Assembly: GCA_039090855.1 (NCBI GenBank)
Contig: CM077024.1
Span: 64,193,594 to 64,257,593, forward strand
Direction of reading: 5' to 3'
DNA length: 64,000 bases
Origin: Macrothele yani
Taxonomy: Eukaryota > Arthropoda > Arachnida > Araneae > Macrothelidae
Shown here: positions 10,055-20,706 of the stretch, piece after piece
Numbering within the stretch: the first letter of the stretch is position 1
Layout: each line of letters starts with the position of its first letter
Translations under genes and position numbers: made by a program
The notes under the pieces: generated by a model
Databases searched by the model: none
What the model saw: the letters and a program-made list of their open reading frames with translations, nothing else
What the model was told of the DNA's origin: nothing

Positions 10055-13000
10055 GGGATGTAAGGTCAGGTGATGCGTAACATCACAGCCTCTCCTTGAC
10101 AAATGTCAACCCCGCCTTCTCGTGGTACATCCTGTTCCCACTAAAGGGGCTCTGACGACCGCCAATAGCGGTATAACTATACCATCGGGATTAGAGGAAA
10201 TTCTATCCCACACTCACCAACCCGCTTGGCCAGCGTGGTGAGTTATGGCCAAACCCCTCCAAAATGACTCCACAACTTAAATCTTGGCCCTCAGTCTCCG
10301 GCAGCTGGAATGTACCTGGCCAAGGCAGCGGCCAGTGCGACATGAAGGCAGAGGGTGCTAAGAATCCCCGGAGGACCGGACTAGGCTGCCATCTGATGCT
10401 GACCTTGGCTACGTATAACGGACGCTCCCTATCTTCTGATTCAAGGCTTCTTGAATTGGAAGAGGAACTACAAAGGATCAAGTGGGACATCGTCGGGCTA
10501 AGTGAGGTAAGGAGAAAAGGAGAAGATCTCATTGAACTGAAAAGTGGACATCTCTTCTACTATCGTGGGACAGATACTAGCAGAACTAGTGGTGTTGGAT
10601 TTATAATAAACAAGAAACTGAAGGATAAAGTTGTAGAAGTTGAAAGTTCCTCTGACAGAGCTGCACGACTCGTTATCCAACTCTCGAGAAGATACCAGGC
10701 TCAGATTATTCAAACTTATGCACCCACCACAAGTCATGCTGAAGAAGAAATTGAAGAATTTTATGAGGAAATTCGTGATCTAAATAATAAAGGTAAGCAG
10801 CACTTGAAGATAATTATGGGAGATTTCAATGCAAAAATAGGGCAACGGCAACAGAATGAAACTTCAGTAGGTAAATTCGGTCACGGCAACAGAAACCAGC
10901 GTGGAAATACTCTCGTAGAGTTTGCAGAGGCAGAAGGGTTTTTCATCTTGAACTCCTTTTTCAAGAAAAAGCCACACAGCAAATGGACATGGAGACATCC
11001 AAATGGGACGACAAGTGAAATTGATTTTATTATGTGTAACAAAAAATTCGTCATAGAAGACTGCAGTGTGCTAAACAAGTTTAACACAGGCAGTGACCAT
11101 AGATTGGTGAGATGTAAGATGCACCCCAACACTAAACTCGAACGTAGCAAGCTCATAAGACAAACAAAATGTATTGACATAACCAACCTTAAAAAACACC
11201 ATAATACCTTCAAATTGGAACTGAAGAACAGATTCTCTGCTTTAGAAGGCCTAACATCGGAAGAAGTGGATATTTCTGAAGTTAACAGAAAAGTAACCAA
11301 AGCTCTTATGGAAACAACAACAAAATTAGCTGGGTCTAAGAACAAATTGCATGTGAACAAATTATCAGGAAAAACCAAAATGTTGATGCAAAAAAGAAGA
11401 GTGATGAGGACAACTAAAGAAGATGTGACTTCCAAAGTGGAATATATAGAGCTATGCAAGACAGTACGAAAAAGTATCACTGAAGGCGTAAGGAAATTCA
11501 ACTGTGAACTAGTAAGGAAAGCAATTGAAAACAACCAAAGTCTAAAGATAGCAAAGGGACATCTCAGTAAGAGAAAAATACAGATTATGGCACTGAGAAA
11601 AGAAGATGGTTCTGTAACAAGAAATAGAGGTGAAATTTTGACAAGAGTGAAAGATTTCTACTCCAAATTATATGAAAGGGATGATACATGTACTCCAGAC
11701 ATCATGAAAGGTTCCAGTACCAGAGTTCTTCCAGTCCTTCCAGCAGAAGTTGCACATGCAATCAAGAACATGAAGCGGGGAAAAGCTCCAGGAGAAGATG
11801 GAATTACTGTAGACATCATACAAGAAGCAAGTGGAGAAATCGAAACAGTACTCGCCCAAATTTTCACTCGATGCCTTAATGAAGGGAAAATTCCTGAGGA
11901 TTGGAACAACGCTACAATGATCTTGCTACATAAAAAAGGTGACATTGAGGATCTCAGGAACTACAGACCTATCAGCCTCCTATCAGTGGTTTATAAAATC
12001 TTCACTAAAGTTCTTTCACACCGCTTGAAGGTGACACTGGACATGGCTCAACCGAGAGAACAAGCTGGATTCAGGAGTGGCTACAGCACAATAGATCATA
12101 TCCACGTACAGAGAGAACTAATTGAAAGAGCGAGGGAATATTAACTTCCATTGTGCATGGCTTTTATCGATTATGAAAAAGCCTTTGATTCGGTGAAACC
12201 ATCAGCAGTTGCAATGGCTCTGAAATCCTGCGGTATTAAAGATGCATACATTAATATTATTAATAACATCTATGAAAATGCAAGTGCAAAGATTCGGCTG
12301 TTTGAAAATACAAAACACATAAAAATTGGAAAAGGAGTGAGACAAGGCGACACCATATCTCCGAAGCTCTTTAATGCCACATTGGAAAATGTCTTTCAAT
12401 CACTGAACTGGGAAAACAAAGGGATAAAGATTAATGGAGATTATCTAACCCACCTTCGTTTTGCTGATGACATAGTCATTTTTGCAACTACCCCATCAGA
12501 GCTACAGAGTATGATCCAGGAACTTGCTGACAAGAGTAAAGAAGTGGGATTAAAAATGAACTTTCAGAAGACAAAAGTGATGTACAATGCTTTTACAAGA
12601 AATGAAGATTTATCAATTGATGGAGAAAAGCTGGAGATAACAGACACGTACATTTATCTTGGACAGCAGATATCAAGTGAGGGTCACATTGATGAAGAAA
12701 TTAATCGGCGTACAAAACTTGCCTGGAGAGCTTTTGGAAGAAACAGCATAATTTTCAAGAGCAATATGCCATTATGTCTTAAAAGAAAAGTGTTTGATCA
12801 ATGCATCCTTCCAGTGCTTACGTATGGTGCAGAGACGCGGACCTTAGCTAAAAGAGACATACAAAATTTGCAGACAACTCAAAGTAGCATGGAGAGGTGC
12901 ATGCTTGGTGTAACCAGGAGAGATAAGAAGAGGAACACGTGGATCCGAAAAATGACAAGAGTGGAAGACATCATGATCAGAGTTAAATCCCTGAAATGGC

Positions 13001-13241
13001 AATGGGCTGGACATACTGCCAGAAGGACAGACCATCGATGGACAGCCGAAATTTTAGATTGGATTCCAAGGGACAGAAAAAGACCTAGAAGAAGACCACA
13101 TGGAAGATGGGTGGATGAAATTCGAAAGTATGCAGGAGTGACATGTAGGAGACTGGCACAAGACAGACCGTTGTGGAGGAAACTTGGGGAGACCTTCGTC
13201 CAGCAGTGGATTGATAATGGTTGACAATGATGATGATGATG
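10055..13241 (+). mobile_element. RTE-clade LINE, near-intact full-length copy
   Basis: A 3,187-bp insertion in the mariner transposase gene, flanked by ATACTAAATCG at 10,044-10,054 and 13,242-13,252. The 5' leader includes CACCAACCCGCTTGGCCAGC near 10,214, a sequence I associate with insect RTE elements. The 3' end is an ATG/GAT-type microsatellite (about 13,227-13,241), the usual RTE tail. A matching tail is seen at the second copy (15,566). The ORF needs only one correction (see the coding entry). Confidence 0.95.
10264..13224 (+). pseudogene. RTE endonuclease-reverse transcriptase, one internal stop
   Basis: One continuous frame of about 986 codons interrupted only by TAA at 12,142-12,144. 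The N-terminal APE endonuclease shows LATYNGRSL, IVGLSEVRRKG, IMGDFNAKIG and GSDHRLVRCK. The RT domain shows GKAPGEDGI, NYRPISLLSVVYKI, CMAFIDYEKAFDS and the active-site box RFADDIVIF. The C-terminal region contains WAGHTARRTDHRW. The second copy at 15,560-17,076 has sense codons (Asn-Glu) where this copy reads Tyr-stop, so the lesion is a local mutation. Expected activity is target-primed reverse transcription. The product as encoded would be truncated before the RT active site. Confidence 0.93.
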
Positions 13242-13866
13242 ATACTAAATCGAGTGGAAAACGACGAAAACTTTCTCAGAGTTATAATTTTTAGTGATGA
13301 ATCCACACTTCATGTATCAGGTATTGTGAATCGTCACGGCTGTAGGATATGGGGCAGTGAACTGCCTCATGCTGCTATTGAACTTGAACGTGATTCTCCA
13401 AAGGTTAATGTGTGGTGCGCCCTATCAAAAAGAGAAGTGATTGGACATTTCTTCTTCTGCGAAAAAAACATAAATGGTGGCATTTACTTGCATATGCTAG
13501 AAAATTTCGCTAAACCCCAGATCAAAAGATATGACAACATCGTTTTTCAACAAGCCTCCACATTGGTCAACGTGTGTAAGAAAGTGCCTAAATGAGCATT
13601 TTCCCAACAGATGGATTGGGCGTGGTGGTCCCATTCCGTGGTCTCCTCGTTCTCCAGATCTAACTCCATTGGATTATTTCATGTGGGGTTATGTGAAGGA
13701 TCGTGTCCATCAGACGCCTTGTACTGATTTGCAGGAACTGAAGCAGCGTATCACAGCTGCTATTAATTCCATAACTCCTCAGATGCATAACAATACATGG
13801 CATGAAAGCGAGTATCGCTTGGACGTACTACGAGCAACCAAAGGATATCACATCGAAATTTATTAA
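13242..13866 (+). pseudogene. mariner-like transposase, catalytic part
   Basis: Continues from ILNRVENDENF into IIFSDESTLHVSG (first catalytic Asp), WCALSKREVIGHFFF, then FQQ, after which the block with the second catalytic Asp is lost to a deletion/frameshift near 13,550. Reading resumes in another frame with WIGRGGPIPW and SPDLTPLDYFMWG (third Asp region), ending HIEIY at 13,866. This wording matches a widespread arthropod mariner-superfamily group. The lost second Asp and the RTE insertion make it inactive. Confidence 0.85.
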
Positions 13867-13973
13867 CTTGTGTAGTTACATTGTAAGTTAGTACAGTCAG
13901 TTTCTTTCTATCTGTTTAATATTTTGTTTTACATAATTTTGTAATGTATCCAATAATTCTCAGACACCCTGTA

Positions 13974-14711
13974 TTACTGGAGCATTCAGCGTCGAATTTC
14001 TGAGATACTGTATTGGCTAAAGTGATATCCAGCTAATAAAAGAAAATGTTAAAACTATTCGCGAGGCACCCAGACCAACTGAGAAGAAAGAACACCAAAA
14101 TTTTTAGTACATGCAAGCTTTTACCACATCTTCTTGAGATAAAGCAACTGTTAAAAACCCATTTCATGGTTTATTAGATAAAAGAACTAAGAAGAACTGG
14201 ACAGGGCACCACAAAGAAGCTTTTTAGAGAGCAAAGGAATAACTATCAGCTAACTAATTTTGGTGAAATAGAGACAATGGTGATTAAATTTGACGCATCA
14301 GAATGTGATGTTTGAGCTGTATTAAGTCATCAACTCTCCAATAATGTACAGTATGCAGAAGTACTAACTGCTTGTTGCTGTAGATCAATGAATGCCATAG
14401 AACGTGACGGTATTCACATAAAAATAAAGAAGCTCTTTCATAACTCAAGGAGTAAAAAAATTCATAATTACCTCTCTAGTCATGAAGCTCAAATCCGGAC
14501 AGAACACGAACCACTATTAGGGTTATTAGCTCGTGATACGCCATTCATGCTGTCGGTGAGCACGCAGAGATGGCATTTGGTATTAAGTACGTATATACGT
14601 CAATGATCTGGTTTATAAACCTGGAAAATCAATTTCAAATGCTGATGGATTGAGTTATCTTCCGCAACCTGAGACTGTAGCATGTGACGTAAAGACTGTG
14701 ACGTATATTAT
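13974..14711 (+). pseudogene. Ty3/Gypsy-like RT C-terminus and RNase H remnant
   Basis: Decayed pol sequence: FEFLRYCIG, IQLIKENVKTIREAPRPTEK (RT thumb/connection), KKNWTGHHKEAF, FDASECDV and AVLSHQL (RNase H start, with the catalytic DAS), then TEHEPLLGLL, STQRWHLVLSTY and KPGKSISNADGL. The order matches Gypsy-type pol. Several stops and frame changes make it inactive. It is interrupted upstream by the mariner (TA at 13,972) and ends at the hAT-like element. Confidence 0.75.
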
Positions 14712-15559
14712 AATTTAACCAGGGGCGGATTGGCCCACCGGGACACCGGGGCATTTTCCGGTAGGCCCCTTCCGTATATTTTGTCTCTATTACTTTCTTA
14801 AAAATGTTTTCAGTTCAGTTAAACACACAACTGAACCACAACACTTTTTTTATAAACGAAAAACACATAATGTAATTATAACAAGCGGAAATAAAAAAAT
14901 AACTTCTATTTTAAATTAGGGAAAAAAATCCCCTCACCAGGCAGCTGCTAGAATCCCAACTACAATAGATTGGCCATGTGTGTTTGCGAACTTTTGGGTT
15001 CACTTAGTAGCTGAATAACGAGAATGTATGCACCGTATGTTGCGGGAGGGCGGGGTGTGTACAAGATGCTCTATATATTCCCCAAGGAAGAGGGTGGGGG
15101 TAGTTGATTTTACTCCCGTTGGTTGTAGGAGGCATTAGTGCTATGCTCATAAGAGCTGAGTTCGGGCTCAATTTTAAGACCCCAAGCCCGAAGTATGTCG
15201 GCCCTAGCCCGTTCGAGCCCGAAAACTATGATAAATATGTTTAGGCATTAAAAAAATCGCCTCTTCCAAACTTCCAATCCTCCCTCCCCGTGCAATTAAC
15301 CGATGTCTCTCTAAACTGCGGAGTGGGGAAGGGATGTCTATCTATTTCTATAGTTTCTTTGAATATTCATTTCATCCTGAAATGTTTCGAGGGCCCGGCA
15401 TCAGGAAAAATCAGGAGGCAGAACAAACTACGTATGTTAACAGTATTGGGATGGGAGCTGAACAGGGCAAAACAAATTTCACTACTTTAGTTGAAGTAGT
15501 GAAAATACTCACCCATGTTTGATAAAGTTGCAGAACAATGCTAGATAATGGTCATTATG

Positions 15560-17076
15560 GGATGTCATCATCATCATCATTGTCAACCATTATCAATCCA
15601 CTGCTAGACGAAGGTCTCTCCAAGCCTCTTCCACAACAGTCTGTCTTGTTCCAGTCTCCTCCATGTCACTCCTGCATACTTTCGAATTTCATCCACCCAT
15701 CTCCCATGTGGTCTTCTTCTGGGTCTTTTCCTGTCCCTTGGAATCCAATCTAAAATTTCGGCTGTCCATCGATGGTCTGTCCTTTTGGCAGTATGTCCAG
15801 ACCATTGCCATTTCAGGGATTTAACTCTGATCATGATGTTTTCCACTCTTGTCATTTTTCGGATCCACGAGTTCCTCTTCTTATCTACCCTGGTTACACC
15901 AAGCATGCACCTCTCCATGCTACTTTGAGTTGTCTGCAGCCTTTGTATGTCTCTTTTAGTTAAGGTCCACGTCTCTGCACCATACGTAAGCACTGGAAGG
16001 ATGCATTGATCAAACACTTTTCTTTTAAGACATAATGGCATATTGCTCTTGAAAATTATGCTGTTTCTCCCAAAAGCTCTCCAGGCAAGTTTTGTACGCC
16101 GATTAATTTCCTCATCAATGTGACCCTCACTTGATATCTGCTGTCCAAGATAAACGTACGTGTCTGTTATCTCCAGCTTTTCTCCATCAATCGATAAATC
16201 TTCATTCCTTGTAAAAGCATTGAACATCACTTTTGTCTTCAGGAAGTTCATTTTTAATCCCACTTACTTGCTGACAAGAGTAATCTTGTCAGCAAGTTCC
16301 TGGATCATACTCTGCAGCTCTGATGGGGTAGTTGCAAAAATGACTACGTCATCAGCAAAACGAAGGTGGGTTAGATAATCTCCATTAATCTTTATCCCCT
16401 TGTTTTCCCAGCTTAGCGACTGAAAGACACCCACCAATGGAGCATTAAAGAGCTTCGGAGATATGGTGTCACCTTGTCTCACTCCCATTCCAATTTTTAT
16501 GTGTGTTGTATTTTCAAACAGCCGAATCTTTGCACTTGCATTTTCATAGATGTTATTAATAATATTAATGTATGCATCTTCAATACCACAGGATTTCAGA
16601 GCCATTGTAACTGCTGATGGTTCCACCGAATCAAAGGCTTTTTCATAATCGATAAAAGCCATGCACAATGAAAGTTCATTTTCCCTAGCTCTTTCAATTA
16701 GTTCTCTCAGTACGTGGATATGATCTATTGTGCTGTAGCCACTCCTGAATCCAGCTTGTTCTCTCGGTTGAGCCATGTCCAGTGTTACCTTCAAGCGGTG
16801 TGAAAGAACTTTAGTGAAGATTTTATAAACCACTGATAGGAGGTTGATAGGTCTGTAGTTCCTGAGATCCTCAATGTCACTTTTTTATGTAGCAGGATCA
16901 TTGAAGCGTTGTTCCAATCCTCAGGAATCTTCCCTTCATTAAGGCATCGAGTGAAAATTTGGGCGAGTACTGTTTCGATTTCTCCACTTGCTTCTTGTAT
17001 GATGTGTCTACAGTAATTCCATCTTCTCCTGGAGCTTTTCCCCGCTTCATGTTCTTGATTGCATGCGCAACTTCTG
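15560..17076 (-). mobile_element. 5'-truncated RTE LINE, copy 2
   Basis: Highly similar to the minus-strand equivalent of 11,750-13,241. The 3' ATC/GAT microsatellite tail is at 15,560-15,582 and the 5' truncation is near 17,076, just inside the RT domain. Motifs include CMAFIDYEKAFDS, RFADDVVIFA and WSGHTAKRTDHRW. A frameshift/duplication near 16,262 (TTGCTGACAAGAGTAATC) splits the RT into 16,833-16,264 and 16,263-15,604. No convincing target duplication was found. It helps establish the ancestral codons of the 10-kb copy. Confidence 0.92.
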
Positions 17077-17397
17077 TACTATCCACTATATGACAACACA
17101 GAATTCAGAGTGAAAGTTAATAATATCAAGAACTTATTTTGAAATAATTGTAAGATTACTTGCGGAGGTGTTCATATACGATCCCTTTCTCCCGAAATGT
17201 TCTACCTACGCAGCCTATACGCTCCTTGTGATAACTGACAAATGCTGCAGATGAAGGCATTTACGGAGATATCATTTCAACATGAAGTTACAAAATGTTT
17301 TGCTTACGTTATTTAGTAAGGTGTCTTTACAATACATACCGCAGCATACAAGCACGTTTTGAAATTGAAACACATACAAATATATGATCACTAAACG

Positions 17398-18000
17398 AAG
17401 AATATGTTCGTCAGGATATTTAAAAATCTTGAAATTTCCAACTGTTATTGTGCACAATAAAAAAATCACAAAATTTGCAGTACAAATGGAAAATTTTACA
17501 GCGCAAAAGTTCTGTATTTTTTTTTATTTATTTAAATTCAAAAATCATGTCTTATGCGAAAGGAGTTTTGGTACAACTTCAATATAATTTTGGTAGTAGC
17601 AGTACTCTCTATCAAATATTTGCTGGAATTTCAGCCCACTTTGTTGGAAATTTAAGAACTGGAAGCTCAAAGGTATGAAAATCAAGATTATTTTACGATC
17701 CGTCAAACATGAAAAGGCTATTATAAGCAATTTAAAAAAAATAATGTTCTTACTTCAGCGTTCTTTAGAGATAATTTTAAACAAATATAAATATTGAGTG
17801 TGTTCAAAATTAGAAGCTCCTCCAGCGCAATTACATACATAACTAACTAAACTAATGATTTAAACCTGGTCATTTGCCTTTTCCACGTCGAATGAGTTTG
17901 CCACGATATTTAAATATCTTGAAATTTCGAACTTTGATTGTCCACAACTGTGATTGTTGCAGTAAAATCTTGGCATGTGCCGATGAAAATTTTCCGCAAC
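17398..18000. repeat. Diverged ~110-bp direct duplication inside the hAT-like element
   Basis: GGATATTTAAAAATCTTGAA with its following TTTCCAACTGTTATTGT at about 17,412 resembles ATATTTAAATATCTTGAAAT with TTCGAACTTTGATTGT at about 17,907, including the downstream AAAATTTTxC block. A separate 27-bp tandem duplication containing GTTTCCAGAGCAACTGTACT occurs at about 18,057-18,112. Confidence 0.6.
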
Positions 18001-18242
18001 ACCCACTTCAATTTAAGGATGACGGGTGCACTTTTTAACCCCCGTACTATTGCCACTGTTTCCAGAGCAACTGTACTCTTTCACTGTTTCCAGAGCAACT
18101 GTACTCTTTGTTTTGTTTCTTAAATAAAAAAAGTGATTTTCAGTTTTGATGCAATAGTACCGCAGAACTACGACTGAACGGGCCCGTTTGCAAAAGTCTT
18201 CCCTGGCCCTTTTGAGACCGCCAATCCGCCCCTGAATTTGAC

Positions 18243-18794
18243 TTTCATTTTTAGTTTTTTCTCTGTGTAAATTTTGAGCTTATCCTCTACCAGCGTTTTA
18301 CCCTTAACGTTATATTTTCTCACTCATATATACATATCGTGTTAATCTTTTAAAACTAGTACTGTGTTAAATAATAATTCAAGTTAATTCGACTAAGTGC
18401 CTAATGTTGTTATTGGAGTTATGATTTAGTGAAGTGCAGCTGAATGAAAGGTAAACTGTAAGTAAATCTCTCTTGAACTTTATTTGAGTGACTTTTTTCC
18501 CTTCGAGTGAGTGAATAAGAAAAACAAACTTTACGTAGTGTTCTCAAAAGCTACATACACACGTTGTGAAACACTGAAGAACAGTACAAGGTATGAAGTA
18601 CTGTTACACAAAACGTTTTCTTGCTAAAAGCATTAGATAAGCCACCTTTTGAAGAGAGAGGAAATTGTCTGTATGACCTCTAAGGATTCTATCTTGTCAC
18701 CTTTCCTCAATTTTGTATGCAATTCTAATAATTGGTCCTCAATTTTGTGCAAGTTTTAATATTTCCGGGTATTCGTTTTTCTGACACTGATGAA
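18243..18794. other. No gene seen
   Basis: AT-rich sequence between the hAT-like element and SINE copy 4. No conserved coding, RNA or repeat feature is recognised. Confidence 0.5.
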
Positions 18795-18803
18795 CCCGAA
18801 TTC

Positions 18804-19028
18804 GCCGCCCCGGTGGCGCAGTGGTCTAAGCGATGGCCTCTGATCATTCGTCCGAAAGGGGTTCGGGTTCGAATCCCGGTGAGGCATGGATGTTGTGTTT
18901 GTCTTACGGCACTGGCTCTCTCCCTTCCCTGGAACCAGTGACCCTAAATTAGGGACGGGCGACTGCTTATAGCCCATTGAGTTGCTCACGGTGGTCGTTA
19001 AACCTCCAATAAAAAAAAAACAAAAAAC
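18804..19028 (+). mobile_element. tRNA-derived SINE, copy 4
   Basis: Full-length copy with box A TGGCGCAGTGG and box B GGTTCGAATCCC, the standard body and an A-rich tail. It is flanked by CCCGAATTC at 18,795-18,803 and 19,029-19,037. It is the cleanest reference copy in the window. Confidence 0.93.
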
Positions 19029-19042
19029 CCCGAATTCTTGTT

Positions 19043-19079
19043 AGCCGCTCGGCGGCGCAGTGGTCTAAGCTCTGACTTC
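19043..19079 (+). mobile_element. SINE copy 5, head (split)
   Basis: GCCGCTCGGCGGCGCAGTGG followed by TCTAAGCTCTGACTTC, the first ~37 bp of the SINE including box A. Similarity stops abruptly at about 19,079. The rest of the SINE begins at 19,697. Confidence 0.75.
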
Positions 19080-19696
19080 CGTTTAGTGTGTATTCTCAAG
19101 TGCTTCCTTTACGCATTAATGATATTATCTGTTTACCTAATGTACTTGCTTTCTTTATCCTTGTTGATATCCTCCCCTTCTGCAGTTTGTTTGAATACCT
19201 GCGCAGATTGTTTAATTCCCTGACTAACAGTTGAACCAGTTTTTATTTTATCTATTTATCTTTTGTTCATTTTTCTTTTTCTGCTGACCTACAATATTTC
19301 CATGAAAGTTTCATTTTAAATTGCTGAATCTGTTTGCATGTTGTAGTGATTTTATATTTACTATTATTTGGTGGTATGGTTTTATGTGGTTGGAATTTGT
19401 TGATATTGTACTCATGTTTTGTGTTTCCATGAGGTCCCTTGGAACTGTATTGACAGCATTTGTTACAAGAGCAGATTGTTTGACGTTTCATTCCTTTCCT
19501 TTAACTTTGCTTTGTATATTGTTGTGGTTTTTTAATTCTTTCTTTGTTTATTTAATTCCTCATAGTGCTAATATGTCAATAGTACCCACAGGTATTGGTT
19601 TTAATGTTTTATTGTTATATTATTGTTCATTGTGACGCAGGAGGTATTTTTTTCCCGGTTGTTTTACTTGTATGTTTTTTTACCTGCAATAAAGAT
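19080..19696 (+). mobile_element. Unidentified ~617-bp insertion splitting SINE copy 5
   Basis: T-rich sequence with no recognised protein, ending GCAATAAAGATC immediately before the resumed SINE. The polyadenylation-like 3' end and the abrupt 5' edge suggest a 5'-truncated non-LTR element on the plus strand, but no RT motif is visible and any target duplication is 4-5 bp at most (CTTC). Its 5' junction falls at nearly the same SINE position as that of the LINE at 2510-8685. Confidence 0.45.
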
Positions 19697-19885
19697 CTTC
19701 TGATTTCTGACCATTCGTTCGAGATAGGTCGGGGTTCGAATCCCGGTGATGCATGGATGTTGTGTTTGTCTTCAGGCACTGACTCTCTCCCTTCCCTGGA
19801 CCCAGTGGCCATAAATTAGGGACGGGCGACTGCTTATAGCCTACCGAGTTGCTCACAGTGGTCGTTAAACCCTCAAATTGAAAAA
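19697..19885 (+). mobile_element. SINE copy 5, body and tail (split)
   Basis: Resumes with CTTCTGATTTCTGACCATTCG-like sequence, then box B GGTTCGAATCCCGG, the standard body and an A-rich tail. It contains a small local duplication (TTCTGA twice) at the junction. Together with 19,043-19,079 it makes one SINE. Confidence 0.85.
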
Positions 19886-20704
19886 ATAATAATAAAAATC
19901 CTTGTTGCACAGACCCATGGTTTTGCGTACAAAAACTTAAAAATCAGTACACATTTCCGAATCAAAAAGAGGTTTAAAATTTTTGAAACGAGTCTTGCAA
20001 CACAGAGTAGCAGCGAAAACTGGTTTTTGACTTAAGCTTCTGCTGGAGAATTTATTGTTTCTTTTAGGGGTTTAACGACCACCATGTGTTGTCCCTAATT
20101 TAGGGCCACTGGTTCCATAGTGCGAGAGCTTCAATATGTGGAGCTGAATATCTGTTATGACTTTCGATTCTTTTGGCATCCGATAGATGTAGTTGTGACC
20201 ATAGTTTCTCACATGCTTTCATATACATGTATGCACGGCAATCAAACTACCAGTTTGATATGAGACAAAAAAGTTACTAGTGTCCTCATACAAGACTGGC
20301 CATAAGTGTGAAATTTTGGATTTGTTTTGATTTGCTAATTTTATTTAATTTCTCTTTTCTCCTGAAAGTCGCGTAGGTCCCAGCAAATATTTGTCAGAGA
20401 AATTTGTTTAAGGAAGTTCTAGTCCGGATAACTGCAGCTGGTTGGTTAATCTGCTATTACGGGGAAAGAAATTTCAGTGGAGAACAACCGAACAGTACGT
20501 ACCTTATTTGGATTTGAACCGTATCCTCGGTGCCGTACGCTTAACTTTCCTAAGCGTTGGAATGAGATAAAGTTCGCTCAATAAGGCATGAAGCGCTAAA
20601 ACTGTGTTTAGTCCTTTACGTAATAAAAAATATCCGAAACAGAAAAGAATCATTTCTCAGATACATCAAGTCTACGGAAGTCCATAAAAAATATCTTATG
20701 TTTT
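19886..20704. other. No gene seen; contains a SINE tail fragment
   Basis: AT-rich sequence apart from a minus-strand SINE remnant at about 20,066-20,117. Nothing else is supported. Confidence 0.5.
20066..20117 (-). mobile_element. SINE fragment (tail region, internally deleted)
   Basis: GGGGTTTAACGACCACCATG then TTGTCCCTAATTTAGGGCC and ACTGGTTCC match two separate parts of the SINE body on the minus strand, with the middle deleted. Confidence 0.7.
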
Positions 20705-20706
20705 TA

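Larger units (their letters stand above)
9439..13971 (+). mobile_element. mariner-like DNA transposon carrying a nested RTE LINE
   Basis: Terminal inverted repeats of about 41 bp at 9439-9480 and 13931-13971 start CAGGGTGTCCGAGAATTATT and CAGGGTGTCTGAGAATTATT when both are read inward. Each end abuts a TA (9437-9438 and 13972-13973), the mariner target duplication. Without the RTE insertion (10055-13241) and its 11-bp duplication, the element is about 1.33 kb, the usual mariner size. The transposase is split by the RTE and damaged further on its right side. Confidence 0.93.
14720..18234. mobile_element. hAT-like non-autonomous DNA transposon with nested RTE
   Basis: Ends are CAGGGGCGGATTGGC at 14,720 and its reverse complement ending at 18,234. 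Flanking octamers AATTTAAC (14,712-14,719) and AATTTGAC (18,235-18,242) match at 7 of 8 positions, consistent with the 8-bp duplication of hAT elements. No hAT transposase is recognised. About 1.5 kb of the interior is a truncated RTE copy on the minus strand. The rest is AT-rich and partly duplicated (17,398-17,505 and 17,888-18,000). Confidence 0.85.

Noticed and set aside
18804..18885. Functional tRNA gene
   Set aside because: Box A and B are present, but the sequence is the head of a SINE present seven times here with a shared non-tRNA body and target duplications.
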